A stretch of DNA of 64,000 bases from Otatea glauca (GCA_036346275.1 CM070715.1:75193667-75257666), one strand, 5' to 3'; numbered from the stretch's first letter, positions 1 through 11,699 are shown. The notes: a model not told the origin generated them from the letters alone. Translations and numbers: made by a program.

Positions 1-268
1 TCCCTAAGACACCTTATGAAATCTGGACTGGCAGTAAACCGAGCTTAAAATACTTACGAGTGTGGGGTTGTCCTACTGAAGCAAAAGTCTTTAACCCACA
101 ATTGGGAAATTAGACTCTAAAACAGTGAGCTGCCATTTTATCGGATACCCTGATAGATTTAAGGGATACCGATTTTACTGCCCAGATCGTCATACTAAAT
201 TTGTAGAAACTAGACATGCTGTGTTTATGGAGAATGGTCAAATCAGTGGGAGCTCAAAGGCCAGAAAT
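1..268 (+). pseudogene. Ty1/copia integrase C-terminal fragment
   Basis: The window opens inside a Ty1/copia polyprotein. The reading PKTPYEIWTGSKPSL, then CHFIGYPDRFKGYRFYCPD and HAVFMENGQISGS, is the conserved stretch just after the integrase core of plant copia polyproteins, where the integrase contacts DNA and the linker to reverse transcriptase begins. A frameshift or stop near 110-125 separates the two readable parts. The frame is then lost where a gypsy fragment is inserted (about 270), and copia sequence resumes near 1195. The element's gag, protease and 5' LTR lie outside the window. This is clearly a relic, not a working gene. Confidence 0.85.
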
Positions 269-269
269 A

Positions 270-1195
270 TAGTGATGCGCACAAGACGGCCCGATCTTCC
301 GGTGAGGGGATAACTTCGATTTGGCGGAGGATGACTTTGACGATCCGGCTACGAACCACGTATGATAAGCTACCGCAATCGCTAAACCACACTCCTCGTC
401 GTTATCAACCGTGCCAAGAACACGGATGACCTGACCACGAAGGTCTATTCTTGCAAGCAATCGAAGAACTAGCAAGAACAAGGATGAAGCACACACTCAA
501 GTTGAGGTTTCGAAACTTGTTTACTGCTGCTCTAGCCGAGTCAGGAGAACAAGGATAAAGTTCCGCACATGGGTAACTATTCTCAAATCAAAACCTAAGG
601 AGATAGATAGGGGATTTGTCCAATATATATAGCCAAGGATAGCTGCTAGGAGTTGGTCTCACGTCACTTTAATTACATGGGAACTCAGCCCAAAATTATG
701 GTGGCACAGCACCCTAAAAGACTGAGACCGTCGCACTGTTTTGATTGATGTGGCCAGCTCGAGTGGAATTTGATGATGAGGCTGGATCCGTTGGAAAGAG
801 CATGAATTTATCTTTTAATCAAGTACTCACTCATCCTGAACGGACTCTGTATGCAAAAGTTATGACCAGTTGAAGGTGGACTGCTCCTGGGTGGACGTTT
901 TGGTTTCCTTCTCGGGAATACCTTGTACTCTAGCTTGTAGTGATGAGGAATGACGTCCTTGCAGCTCTAAGCCATGATTCCTAAGCACAAGCACATTATT
1001 ATGCAGTGGTCTATCCTCTGAAATATAATTATGCCACCCGAGAAACGAGTTCACCTGTTGATTTAGTTGCCGTGCGCGTGCCCTTGTGATAGGACCTTGC
1101 ATAGGAGGTGGTGGAGGTGAGGTCATGGGTGTATCCGACATAGTGATGTCCTCATCATATAGATCTCGAGGAGATTCGGACTTATGTTCCATCAC
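270..1195 (-). mobile_element. Nested Ty3/gypsy 3' end: polyprotein tail plus LTR part
   Basis: This segment interrupts the copia polyprotein. On the minus strand a 111-residue ORF (1195-860) ends in a proline-rich stretch followed by GPITRARARQLNQQVNSFL. That motif resembles the extreme C-terminus of many grass gypsy polyproteins, just upstream of the 3' LTR. The ORF is followed by non-coding LTR-like sequence down to about 270, with a TATA-like run on the minus strand at about 615-632. No second LTR is present, so this is a truncated insertion or a remnant left by deletion. Exact junctions were placed by where the copia reading stops and restarts and could be off by tens of bases. Confidence 0.65.
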
Positions 1196-1209
1196 CGATA
1201 ATCCAAGAG

Positions 1210-3031
1210 AACTTTATTAATGTGCCGCAAATAATGACACCTCTAAATGATAACCCTGGTGTTGTAACCCCAGCCAATGATTCTGGGATTAGTAATATTG
1301 CTCCTAATGATGAACCTACATCAGCAATTAATGAAGAACTTCAACAGTCATCTGTGATACCTAATGAAACCCCAAGAAGATCACAGCGGGTTAGAAGATC
1401 AGCCATTCCAAGTGACTATGTCGTATACATGAATGAAGATGTTAACGATATAGGGAAAGTGGATGATCCCATCTCATTTAAAGAAGCTATGAGTAATAAG
1501 GATTCAGACAAATGGCTCGAGGCCATGGAAGATGAATTGAAATCTATGAGCATTAATGATGTCTGGGATTTAGTAGACATACCTGATGGAGTCAAAATAA
1601 TAGGCTGTAAGTGGGTCTATAAAACTAAGCATGACTCCAAGGGAAACGTTGAAAGATTCAAAGCTAGGCTTGTAGCTAAAGGTTTTACACAAAGAGAGGG
1701 GATTGACTATGTTGATACCTTCTCTCCTGTGTCTAAGAAAGACTCATTAAGAATTGTCATGGCACTTGTCGCTCATTATGATTTGGAGCTGCATCAGATG
1801 GATGTAAAAACTGCATTCCTTAACGGTGACTTGCATGAAAATGTATACATGGCTCAACCGGAAGGTTTCGTCGTGGAAGGCAAGGAACAAATGGGATGTT
1901 ACCTTAAGAAATCCATCTATGGACTAAAACAAGCGTCCAGACAGTGGTACTTTAAGTTTGATGAAGTAATAAGGAAATTTGACTTTAAAGAAAATGAGGT
2001 GGATAATTGTATCTACATTAAGACTAAAGAGAGCAAATTCATTATTTTAGTGCTCTATGTGGATGATATCTTATTGGCTAGCAGCGATAAGAATATGCTA
2101 TATGAAACCAAGAGATTTCTATCCTCTAATTTTGACATGAAGGATCTTGGTGATGCTTCTTAAGTTCTGGGCATAGAAATACACCGAAACAGGTCCAAAG
2201 GTGTATTAGGCTTATCACAAAGGTCATACATTGACAAAATGCTTAAGAGATATAATATGCATAACTGTTCTGCTATGCCTGCCCCAATTGTTAAGGGCGA
2301 TAAGTTTGGTTTATTCCAAAGTCCAAGGAATCAATTAGAAATTGATCAAATGAAGTCGATTCCTTACGCTTCAGCTGTCGGAAGCATTATGTATGCTCAA
2401 GTATGTACTCGCCCTGACTTAGCATTCGTAACCGGGATGCTTAGCAGATATCAATCTAATTCAGTTTGGACCATCGAGAGAGTTAAGAAAGTCTTGCGTT
2501 ATTTGCAGGGCACTAAGAACTACATGCTCACATATAAGAAGTCTGATGACCTTGAGGTTATGGGTTATTCAGACGCTGACTTCGCAGGATGTGTTGACTC
2601 TAAGAAATCCACGTCAGGTTATGTCTTCACTCTTGCGGGAGGAGCCATTTCGTGGAAAAGCTCCAAACAAACCCTTACGGCATCTTCAACGATGCAAGCT
2701 GAGTTTGTGGCATGTTATGAGGCTACAGGACATCTTTGTATGGCTTAAGAATTTTATTCCTGACTAATGGTGGTTGACAAGATATCAAAACCACTTACGA
2801 TATTCTCGCGATAATTTAGCCGCAGTTTTCTATTCGAGTAACAACAAGTCAAGTGGTGCTGCCAAGCATATTGACATTAAGTATCATGTTGTGAAAGATA
2901 GGATCCAGGATCAAACTATTAATGTTAAGCATATAAGCACTAAGTCTATGCTTGCGGATCCGCTCACTAAAGGCTTACCACCCAGTATCTTTCGAGAACA
3001 TGTTGCTAGCATGAGTTTATTGGAAAGCCTA
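1210..3031 (+). pseudogene. Ty1/copia reverse transcriptase and RNase H (broken)
   Basis: The 3' half of a copia polyprotein. 1222-2163 reads through the RVT_2 reverse transcriptase. Visible motifs are WVYKTKHDSKGNVERFKARL, TFSPV, HQMDVKTAFLNG, SIYGLKQASRQW and the catalytic box LYVDD. A single in-frame TAA at about 2161, where a Tyr codon is expected before VLGIEIH, interrupts the frame. 2239-2748 continues into the thumb and RNase H (GYSDADFAGCVDSKKSTSG, SWKSSKQ). A frameshift near 2748-2774 leads to the last stretch AAKHIDIKYHVVKDRI and MLADPLTKGLP. Order (IN, RT, RH) is diagnostic of Ty1/copia. It is not functional as read: at least one stop, one frameshift and the nested gypsy insertion. 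Confidence 0.93.
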
Positions 3032-3250
3032 TGATTATGAATTAATTATGATAAGAATTCAGAATCTGATCCTGGAAAATTAGGACCATAAAAAAATAAA
3101 CCGACTCCCGTTAATTTTAAGTGGCTATCCTATCGAGATGGAATAGTATACTATAGATAATGGGGTTTCAGTGGCATTAATTGACTGCTGTAAACGCATT
3201 ATCTTGGTGTGTTGTTTTGTTAAGTGTGGACTTATGTTAGCCTTACGATT

Positions 3251-3261
3251 AAGTGGGAGAA
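3251..3261 (+). promoter_or_regulatory. Copia polypurine tract
   Basis: AAGTGGGAGAA lies immediately before the TGTTGGAAT start of the 3' LTR. It follows the RNase H end by about 220 bp, the expected plus-strand priming site. Confidence 0.8.
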
Positions 3262-3700
3262 TGTTGGAATTAATCTTGGGCTAACCACCCAACTAACAAA
3301 TTCCGAAAATTAGGGGATGAGATCCCATCTCTTGCGCTTTGATCGGGGGCGCAACCGGGAGATGGTTGTGATTCTAGGTCGTGCGGTGCGCATATAAAAA
3401 GGGAGGAGAGGCTAGCTTTTGTGATCATCTCTAAGAAAACGCAAAAGACTAAATCTCCTGACATACCTATTGAACTAAGAATCGATCCTTAGCGCGCACC
3501 GGATCGGCTTGAAGATCATCTACCGACGGCTTCTTCCTTCTACGTCACCGTCGACGATCGCTGCTTCCACCTCACCATCACTGCCGATCCATTTCTAATG
3601 GTTTCACCGAACGGTATTTTTCTTCCGCATTTTGGTGTTCAAGTTTTGGCTATTGATTAATGTTGTTTAATGGCTTAAGAACCCTAAGTTTATGCTAACA
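3262..3700 (+). repeat. Ty1/copia 3' LTR
   Basis: It begins TGTTGGAATTAATC directly after the polypurine tract. A TATA box (CATATAAAAAGG, 3391-3402) sits where a copia promoter would lie. The end at 3700 (CTAACA) was chosen because it gives the canonical TG...CA ends; the 5' LTR is not in the window, so the end and the target duplication cannot be verified. Length about 440 bp is normal for the superfamily. Confidence 0.75.
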
Positions 3701-3780
3701 GTTATCTCCTCTACTTTCTTTTAAGAACTTATCATTGGCAATCAATGTACTAAATGAGCTTATTCTGGCTGTTTGAACAG

Positions 3781-4576
3781 GTTTGAGATGCTGAAGAAGA
3801 AATGAGAGCCCGTAGCATGCAGGCTTTGTTGGGCACTGCCATGCCTCAACCGTCAGAAAACACAGCTGATGGACAGTTTCCTAGGATGACTGTTGATGTC
3901 AATTTTGGTGAGGTTGCTGGGAAGTCAGAAACTCAGAATGTCAGATGCTGGTTCTAACCGGGCACTCCTGGACGCCCCTTGCATCAAGTTCACAATATAT
4001 CTCCTTCGACAGCCTCTTTTGCTAGGCCCCTGTTTGGTTCTCTCCAACACAATTCTGTAAGTTGTTGCGGTGGTCATTGGCACTTTGGTAGTATGTTCGA
4101 GTTAATATATAACATTATGCTTTAGTGGAAACCGTGTTAGATAATAGCAAAATGAGACTATAGATGGTGCAAGTAACTACATTAATAAATTCATCTCGGA
4201 TCAAACCCTGATTTTTTAAAAGTTTTCTGGCTTGCAAATGCACTATTTGTTTTCGGTTTTCTTTGTTGGGCTCATGGTTTTGGCAACAGTGAAGTAATTT
4301 TAAGAATATAATTGTTGCTGACATTGACTGAGTATTATTGTTCTTTTGAGCTACATACGCCATCTGGTCCTACAGGGTCACACACCAAGAAGTCCAGCGA
4401 CTTTCCCTACAGCAAGTCCATCTCGCTTTGCAACTAATGGGCATCAAGGGCATCCTCTTGATCATCCCTTGGTATCATTGCCAGGAAGTAACTTTGTAGT
4501 CTCGTCGCCTTCCCCTGCTGCATCTGGTGGTTCTTCCTCCGTATTCAAGGATTATCGCCCACCCAATTTAATATAA
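3781..4576 (+). pseudogene. Two exons of an unidentified host gene
   Basis: Two blocks have exon character and clean splice signals. Block 1 (3781-4056) follows TTTGAACAG and ends at a GTAAGT donor. Block 2 (4376-4576) follows CTACAG and joins in phase (QHNS then GHTPRSP). The reading includes EEEMRARSMQALLGTAMPQ and, in block 2, a Ser/Pro-rich low-complexity stretch ending FKDYRPPNLI before a stop. Block 1 contains an in-frame TAA near 3955 unless a one-base shift is assumed. I do not recognise the family. The copia LTR ends 80 bp upstream, so the 5' part of this gene may have been displaced by the insertion. Whether it is a live gene or a fragment cannot be decided here. Confidence 0.45.
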
Positions 4577-5620
4577 TCCCCAGGTTTAGTGAAGTTATCA
4601 TCGGGTCCAACATAAGACTACGTACAAGACATCAATGGTGAATAGTTCAATGCTGTTTGTACTCCACTCCTGGCAGTTAATTTATTGACAATATTATCAG
4701 CTCCTGGAGAGCAACTTTGGGAATAAGGTTATGTTGGGGCATCATGTTGTACTGTAGGCAGCGCTAATGAATGGAAATCTTTTTTTCTATGCGCTTAGTT
4801 GGGTCAAAATGTAACATCACCCAAATTATGTAAACGATAGGATATTTATTGTAAAACCAGGTCTTTCGGACACTGTAAAATACTGTTTATGCAGTTTGTT
4901 TGTATCACTGGCTACGTCCGGAATTCCTGATGGTTTCACTCGCTAAAAGGATGAGCAAAATATATATAGATTTTCTTCTTAGTTTTTGAGAACCAAAATG
5001 TTTTCCTTCTGAGAATTTGAAGATTGATGGTGTATCTTTCATCCCTTAATCTCATGGAACTCTCTTGTCACAAAGGTGGATGGTCGCTGCTATAGATATA
5101 TAGAAAGAGAGGAAACTTGTTTGGCGAGTATTTAAGTTCCTACCAAATGATGACAAGACACTACTTCACAAGTGTTTCTGTATTGAAGCGTGGAGCACGC
5201 TCCAACATTTTGAATCAAAGTAACCAATATATGTCCACAAGATCACGTGGTTCTCAAAGATGAACAATGTACAACTAAGACAGCAGCATGAGTACTAATA
5301 AAGAGGTTGTAGAGACACATATCATATCTCAACAAATACTGTTCGCTGTCCGAAATCACACAATCCTTTTGAGGGCGTGGAAGGCTGAAAGCTACAGAAA
5401 GGAGAATGTAGTAGAAATTAGTCCGAGTCACCGGAAACTAAATGAATCATTAAGGTATATATGGTCAGAAAAATATATGTATAGTATATGTAAATTTACT
5501 CGATGCAGATAAACAATGTAGCGTGCTTCAGCAAATGCTAAGATCAGCCAAATTTAAGATCCAAGAAAAGGATAGAAAAGGCAACGCAACCGCACACCTA
5601 ACCTAGTCTTTTCGATGTTT
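4577..5620. other. No recognisable gene
   Basis: AT-rich non-coding sequence downstream of the two exons. Only short chance ORFs are present. A small GC palindrome (TGGAGCACGCTCCA, 5190-5203) is the only local structure noted. Confidence 0.5.
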
Positions 5621-5779
5621 CAAATTTGAGCAGTGCTTCAATGCTTTCCTTCCTAATACAAGTTGCACAAATCTTAAAGCAAGCGAAGAGGTAAGTAATC
5701 TCCATCTACCCTTCATTCATGCTTTAATATTTGTGCAATTGTAAAAAAGAAAAGCATTGAAGCACCTCTCTTCAAATTT
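5621..5779. repeat. Imperfect foldback hairpin, about 68-nt arms
   Basis: 5621-5688 pairs with the reverse complement of 5711-5779. Shared blocks include GTGCTTCAATGCTTT and TTGCACAAAT, with a loop of about 22 nt and a few bulges. The size and mispairing fit either a small foldback MITE or a young microRNA-like precursor. No transcript evidence can be read from sequence. Confidence 0.6.
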
Positions 5780-6401
5780 ATTTACCTCGCAAAAAAATTA
5801 TTAGCAAGGCCTCATGCCATCAGCACTATTACGCATTAGATGTGCTGAGTACCAGAATTTAGGTGACAGACACAAACCGGTCACCAGCAACAAGGCAAAG
5901 CTTTGTCTAAATTATGACCCATCCTAACCAAATTTTGGATAACATATTATATACACGCTCTTTATCTGGCCACGCCAGAAGAGGAGATGGTGGTAGCAGG
6001 ATTAGAATCCCTGTTTACTAACAGAAAACTAGTAGGCTTCTATATGGTATATAGTATCATCACAAGAAAGATCTAGAAGAAAAATAGAGTTTGCAAACAC
6101 TAGACACAGAAACGTACCCAAAAAAAACGAGAGGTAATCACGCAAGCAGAGTAACAGACTACTGAGTCTGCAAGGGGTTCATTGTAGTTTGAAACCAAGG
6201 AAATAAACAGTTGCTTCCCTGATAAGTTTCCAATCAAATTGAAGATGTTCCCACATAGCAACAGATCCATTTTCAGGCAGATTCTATGTGTACTTGACAG
6301 ATGACGATTCACCCAAAGAAAAATGCAAGAACAAGGTTGATTGAAGTGTCTGTACGGATGCAGTGAAAGATACAGTACTGAAAATTAAAATTCTATGTTA
6401 C

Positions 6402-6464
6402 CTCATGCGATGCTGCCACAAAATCATAGACCTCCTCCATCCCCTAAACTTGGGCAAAGAAGTC
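6402..6464 (-). CDS. Possible terminal exon of the DUF538 gene
   Basis: On the minus strand a strong acceptor occurs at 6466-6465: a pyrimidine-rich tract with a CTAAC branch-like site, then TTGCAG. It is followed by GAC TTC TTT GCC CAA GTT TAG (DFFAQV, stop at 6444). The donor of the DUF538 exon at 9786 is in the same phase (0), so a join is possible and would end the protein six residues later. A GTAACA donor at 6401 would then make this a coding-plus-UTR exon. The intron would be 3.3 kb and would contain a MITE and an LTR. This is inference from splice signals only. Confidence 0.35.
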
Positions 6465-7594
6465 CTGCAAGATTCATAATAACAATAGTTAGAAACGGGA
6501 AAATAAATATAGTGGTCAACTGCAACATAGAAACCCCGGTACAATGAAAAAAAAACATTTTCCAATTATGATGGTGATGTACAACAAACCATATTGATTG
6601 TATATGCGATGAAACAATCATATAATAATCACTTTGAAAGGAAATTAGTGCGAACAAGTCAGATTCATGAAGTAATCTGTTAAAGGTGTATATATTTTCG
6701 CATAAGTTCGATCATTCATCCTAACCATAAATTGATCTATCTGAATATCTGATCAAAGAGAAGTGCAGATATTGACCAACTCCAAATTAACTTTGCCAGA
6801 GAGGGGGAAATGGTGCAATCTTACTTACATTATTAATATTAGCCAGTGACATCATTGATGATACATCGTTCAAAAATGGCACAAATCAATACACGTTCAC
6901 ATTTCCTTTACCCTCTTTTTCATGTCCAAGTCACCTTGAAAGTTGAAACATCTTATGAACATTCTGTATTCTGTCATACTGCTAACTAAAAACGAACTCA
7001 AATTTTAGAAAGGCATATTCATAATTCAACAACCTAAATAGACCCACTTAAAATTTAGTAGCGCATATTAATCAATTGATAAACTGAACAGCAGAGGCAA
7101 TCCTCTCGAACAATAGATCAAAAGGATAATTCATATTAAACATAAATTCTCAGCATTTGTTACCACTTCATAACGAAATAAATCCACAAGTACTACCAAT
7201 CACACACACTAAAAAAAATCACATTCTCGTACAATTTCCTTTCGGTAATACTTCTAACCCGCTCACTCTCCCAAAGCTTCATTGCAGAAACAAGTTCCTG
7301 AAGTACACTTGTCTTGTGGTAGCAAACCATAATATTCAAATCAAGCTTTGCATGGGGTCCTTTAAGATCTTATATTTATTGTCTCTACCCTAGTACTCAA
7401 TCAGGATTTATTATCTCTACCCTAATACTCACAGATCAGGTCAAGACCAAGACTGACGTGAATGGTTATCAGCTTATCACATTCCGTGCAAATCTTAAGC
7501 ACACTTGCTTCCTGGTTCTGTACTATAGTATTTTTCTTTTCAAGCCAATGTGTAAAACATCATTCAATATATAGCAAATTTCACAAAAATACAT
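6465..7594. other. AT-rich non-coding, probable intron of the DUF538 gene
   Basis: No coding signal on either strand. If the exon pairing proposed for the DUF538 gene is right, this is intronic sequence. Confidence 0.4.
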
Positions 7595-7931
7595 GGTTTC
7601 TTATACAAACTATCAGAAAACTACATGTTTTAGGTCATATTTATGAAAACTACAGATTTTAGGGGAACTTGTATCACAAAACTACATGTTTTAGAATTGA
7701 CTGTTTCTTGTAACGGGTCTAATAGTGTGGACCCACATGGCAGCATCACATGTGAGTGAAACAAAAATGGGGACGCGTGAGGCTGCAATATTGGTTCACA
7801 CTGTCAGACCTGTTACAAGAAACGGTCAATTCTAAAATCTGTAATTTTGTGACACATGTTCTCTTGAAATATGTATTTTTGTGAAATAGGAGCTAAAACA
7901 TGTCGTTTTCTGATAGTTTGTACAAGAAACC
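7595..7931. mobile_element. Foldback MITE, 337 bp, TIRs over 100 bp
   Basis: The left arm starting GGTTTCTTATACAAACTATC (7595) is the inverse of the right arm ending GATAGTTTGTACAAGAAACC (7931). The similarity runs through most of the element, including the CATGTTTTAG sub-blocks and the CTGTTTCTTGTAAC / GTTACAAGAAACGG inner pair. No clear target duplication is visible. No coding capacity. The right end lies directly against a copia LTR end at 7932. Superfamily not assigned. Confidence 0.7.
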
Positions 7932-8178
7932 TGTTAGGGATAGAAACATGGCATAATAACTGGAGACAAGATTTAACGTGGAAAAACCCTTGCAGGAAAA
8001 AACCACGGGAAATAATCCACTATCATGCTTCAAGGATTACAAGTACAAGTGTTGGCTTATATACAGCCAAAAGAGTCCTAATTGTTAAAGACTTGGACTA
8101 ACAACCTATTTGGATAAAATCAAAAGATATGGTAGTTAGAGATATTTGAGTTATCTCCAACAAACCTCCCCTTAACTC
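7932..8178 (-). repeat. Ty1/copia-like LTR with adjacent polypurine tract
   Basis: Read on the minus strand, 8162-7932 starts TGTTGGAGATAACTC and ends CCTAACA, canonical copia LTR ends, about 231 bp. The bases outside its start (8178-8163) are the purine-rich run AAGGGGAGGTTT, a good polypurine tract, so this would be the 3' LTR of a minus-strand element. The expected internal coding region to the right (8179-9100) has no recognisable polyprotein, so the element is non-autonomous or deleted. Confidence 0.6.
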
Positions 8179-9786
8179 AGAATCTATAACAAAATTGTTT
8201 CTGGAAAACCTGAATGATAATTAAGCACTAAATACAAGTGCGTTAAAAGTCCAAAAGACTACTAAACAAGGAAGCGTGGAACAGTCAATCCAAACACTTG
8301 TAGTACGAAAAACCCCAAAGTGTATAAAAGATTGGGACAGTCTTATCCAGACGTTTCTCATGAAGCAAGATTGAGCAAACCACCAGTAGGTCGAGAGAGA
8401 CTGGAACAATCAATCCAAACACACGGCTATAACAAAGCAGACGAAGAAACCTGGGTCTTCATTGATTCATACCCCCAGTAAAGTCTGAATTTGTGCAAGT
8501 GACCTCCTAAAAACAAACACTCAATCATCAAATGGCATAAGCCAAGACATGACCTGGGGCACTTAATAGATATCGAAGAACTCATATCATAGATTTTTGA
8601 CATGCTCTACCTGGAACATAAAATTCGGCAAATTGCCTACTGAATCCAAACATGGTTGAAACTGCTAAAAAAATGTCAATATGAAGAAAAAATTCTCATG
8701 ACATCAATGGAGTATAAATTGCAGTAGATCCCTCATATCGAGTAAAGACAACAAAACAATGTTGCAATATCCACACAGAAACAAACTTCTTTTTGCACTT
8801 TAAACCTTCATCTCAAACTGACATGGAGCAAAACCTTCATTAGAAAAACTCTGAAGAGTATAATGCTGGCATCAGGGTGTCATCAAATTCCAAATGAACG
8901 TTGCCAAAACCTCCATAATGGTCAACGTATCCAAACGGTGAATAAAACACCAAAATAACGGTGATGAAACACCAAATTCCAATTAACGGTAATGAAACAT
9001 CTAATTGAGCTGTCTCCTCAACTAACATCATATATATATATTTTTCAAATAGACGATGAAATGTCGAAGAAACTGACGATGAAACGTCAGCTCCGACTTC
9101 CATCTTTAGCCTGTGTGGCTCCGACTTCCAGAACAGGCGGCTTCGGCTTCTCCAGAAGTTCAGCAGCTCTAGCTTCTGTTTTTCGGCCTGAAATTGCTAA
9201 GTGCACCTGAGGTGTACCAAAACACATCTAAAATTGCTACGTGCATCTACCCTAACAAGCCCATCTACCCTAACAAGCTGTATCAGAGCCCTAACAAAAC
9301 CTATAGTTCTGTGAAATTTACTCTTCAATATAAGATATATCTGGATATGACCACTCTAAAGAACTTCCACACGATGCAGCCATAGACGCTATTGTACAAT
9401 CAAATACGTCATATATATCATTTTCCATGTCCGATTTTATCACAGGAAGCAGCTATCAGCTTGTTTTTCCTTCAGCGCTATGCAATACCTCCGAAGTCTA
9501 CAAGAAGTAAAAACAAACAACCATCCGAGTAAGCCTCTAGAAAATACACGTCGCCCACGAAATTACCACCATGAAACACCTTGGATTCTTGGCGTAATTC
9601 CAATTTGTAATCGCGAAAGTGACGCAAGAAACACAGCCCAAGAAACTAAACTCACTTGTTGCTTGTCGACAACTCAATTTCTAAGCGGGACTAAATTTAC
9701 CAACAGAGTTAGTATCCAATAACAGAAATCAAGAACCGATTGAACACAAACAGCTCAAGAAAGCACCAGGAGGGGAACCCACATAC
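8179..9786. other. Non-coding; probable remnant of a copia element in an intron
   Basis: No supported ORF. It contains short internal repeats such as two copies of GTCAGCTCCGACTTCCA-like sequence near 9085-9135. A possible primer-binding-like stretch (GTATCAGAGCCC) follows CTACCCTAACA near 9276-9295. It would be intronic if the DUF538 gene model holds. Confidence 0.35.
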
Positions 9787-10317
9787 CTGGAACCATGTCG
9801 CGGCGGCGGCGAGCGCAGATGAGAGGCGGCACCTTTTTGAGGACTCGCACGTGTGGAGGGACTGGAAGTCACCGGCGGGGAGCTTGCGTGTGATCCAGCC
9901 GATGTCGAGATAGACGAAGCGCGGGGGCGGGGGCAGGTCGACCTTGATGCGGACGACGTTGAACCAGACGAGGAAGCGGCGGACCTGGACGCCGGAGAGG
10001 TCAGAGAGGGAGCCGTAGCGAAGGATGCCCGTGACTCGGGGCTCGAAGTAGGTTAGGTACTCGAAGTGTACGTAGCAGGGGCCCGCGAGGTCTACGGTGA
10101 GGCTGCCGTTGCCGGCGAGGGAGAAGGCGGTGACCGTGGAGGGGAAGACCCCAGCGGGGAGGCCGAAGAGCGGGAGGAGCTCGTAGAGGGTCGCGTTCTT
10201 CTGTGGCGGCGGCGGGGAGGATGCGGTCGGGGGCTCCGCCGCCGCGGCGCTGAGGAGGGAGAGGAGGAGGAGAGGGAGAGGCAGCATTGGGGGCTTGGGG
10301 CCGGGAGAGGGAAACAA
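9787..10317 (-). CDS. DUF538 (SVB-like) secreted protein, first exon
   Basis: A GC-rich minus-strand ORF from 10317 encodes a hydrophobic N-terminal signal peptide (LPLPLLLLSLLSAAAA; a second Met at 10287 is a plausible alternative start). A domain with the DUF538 pattern follows. Its marks are LYELLPLFGLPAGVFP, then FSLAGNGSLTVDLAGPCYV, YFEPRVTGILRYGSLSDL, SGVQVRRFLVWFNVVRIKVD, a FVYLDIGWITRKLPAGDFQ block and a CESSKRC end. DUF538 proteins are small plant proteins, many secreted; the SVB member affects trichome size, but the molecular function is unclear. The exon ends at CCAG/GTATGT (donor at 9786), phase 0, about 177 codons, nearly the whole domain. The downstream exon is uncertain; the best candidate is at 6464. 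A TE-filled intron would be unusual but is common in large grass genomes. Confidence 0.8.
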
Positions 10318-10477
10318 GCAAACGTTTTTTTCCCTAGCTGCCGAACTGAATCAACTGATGTCGGATGGGTTTGGCCTTCCCTCGGTCAGCTTTGTTTTGC
10401 TTTCCAAATAGTATGGTCAAGCACTCAAAAGTGATGTAAAATTCGAATTTGGGAATTGCTTCAAGTAACAAAATTAT

Positions 10478-10986
10478 TTCCTCGGTCTAAATTTATAGCG
10501 CATATTTTTTTCTTAGCATACAGATCAAGAAGATGTTAAAAATAGCTAGACGATCCCTAATTATTATCTCTAACTTTTATATTCAATGCATGCACAATAA
10601 AGAATATAAAGTAAATTCAAATATTTATTAAGGGTATAAAGGAAATATTACACTGATTTTGTATTAAAATATGAAATATGCCTTATATTTGTGGACAAAA
10701 TCATTCAAAAAAATATGTCATATAAACTTAAAAAGAGGGAGCACAAGCTTATTTTCTCTTAGTATACGGATCAAGAAGATATTAAAAATAACTAGACGGC
10801 CTCTAATTACTATGTCTAAGTTCTATATTCAATGCATGCATAATAAAGAATATAAAGTAAACTCGAATATTTGTTAAAGGTATAAAGGAAACATCAAACT
10901 AATTTTATATTAGAATATAAAATATACTTTATATTTACAAACAAAATAATTAAAAAAATATGACCTATAAACTTAAAAAGAGGTAG
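10478..10986. mobile_element. Stowaway-like MITE, tandemly duplicated
   Basis: Two head-to-tail copies of about 240-255 bp (about 10487-10740 and 10745-10985). They share blocks such as CAGATCAAGAAGAT, TTCAATGCATGCA and AATAAAGAATATAAAGTAAA. The outer ends resemble the grass Stowaway ends (CCTCGGTCTAAATTTATAG at left, CTTAAAAAGAGGGAG at right). The copies differ at many sites, so the duplication is not recent. Confidence 0.65.
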
Positions 10987-11421
10987 AACGAGCTCGAATC
11001 AACTAGATGGATAAACTATGGCACTAACTATTACTATGTACTTTCTTTAGCTGTACTCTGTATACCATTACCTCTAGCTTATATTGTTATATAAAAGAGT
11101 TCACGGAGTTTTCAGACCTAAAAAGGAAGAATCCTTACGCCTACCAGCACACTTGCACTGCATACGAATGTTGAACGACAGATAGGAGTCCAGTTAGGAT
11201 CAATGAGATGCATCCTTCACATTGCTTCTCAAGATACTTGGAGCGGCGAATGGCAATGACGGCTACAAAAAAAAGGCCCGCGTGGCCTTTGTTTGAACCC
11301 TAGCCATGGCATGTAGAGAAATCATGCTGTTGCGAGAGCAAGGAGGGGGAAATGGTTTTGGTTGATGAATGAAGGGAGGAGGTCGGCGGAGGTGGAGCAT
11401 GAGGAAAGGGATGATGGGAGG

Positions 11422-11699
11422 CTAGGTGTGTTTGGTTGTCTGAATCGTATAAGTAGATGTAATTGTATTTATTAGATACATATTTGGTTTCCTGTTCATT
11501 CAAGACCGTGGATGCAATTGCATCCACTCATGTAGAATGGAGGAAACATAGAAATTAGACTTCTCTCCAATGCAGGCCCGTGAGATGTATAAACAAGCAA
11601 CCAAACAACTTAACTTGCATCCACTCATGCAGTCCAAAGCTAACCTAGATTACTCATACGAGACAAACTAAGATGGTGCAGGCAACCAAACACACCCTA
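11422..11699. mobile_element. Tourist/PIF-Harbinger-like MITE with CTA TSD
   Basis: Inverted ends GGTGTGTTTGGTTG (11425) and CAACCAAACACACC (to 11696) bound a 272-bp non-coding element. It is flanked by a 3-bp duplication CTA (11422-11424 and 11697-11699). The three-base target and GGTGTGTTTGG ends suit PIF/Harbinger MITEs of grasses. Confidence 0.85.

Noticed and set aside
9853..10434. Plus-strand and alternate-frame ORFs across the DUF538 exon
   Set aside because: High-GC shadows; composition is Gly/Glu/Arg-rich without a domain, and the minus-strand frame has the DUF538 pattern.
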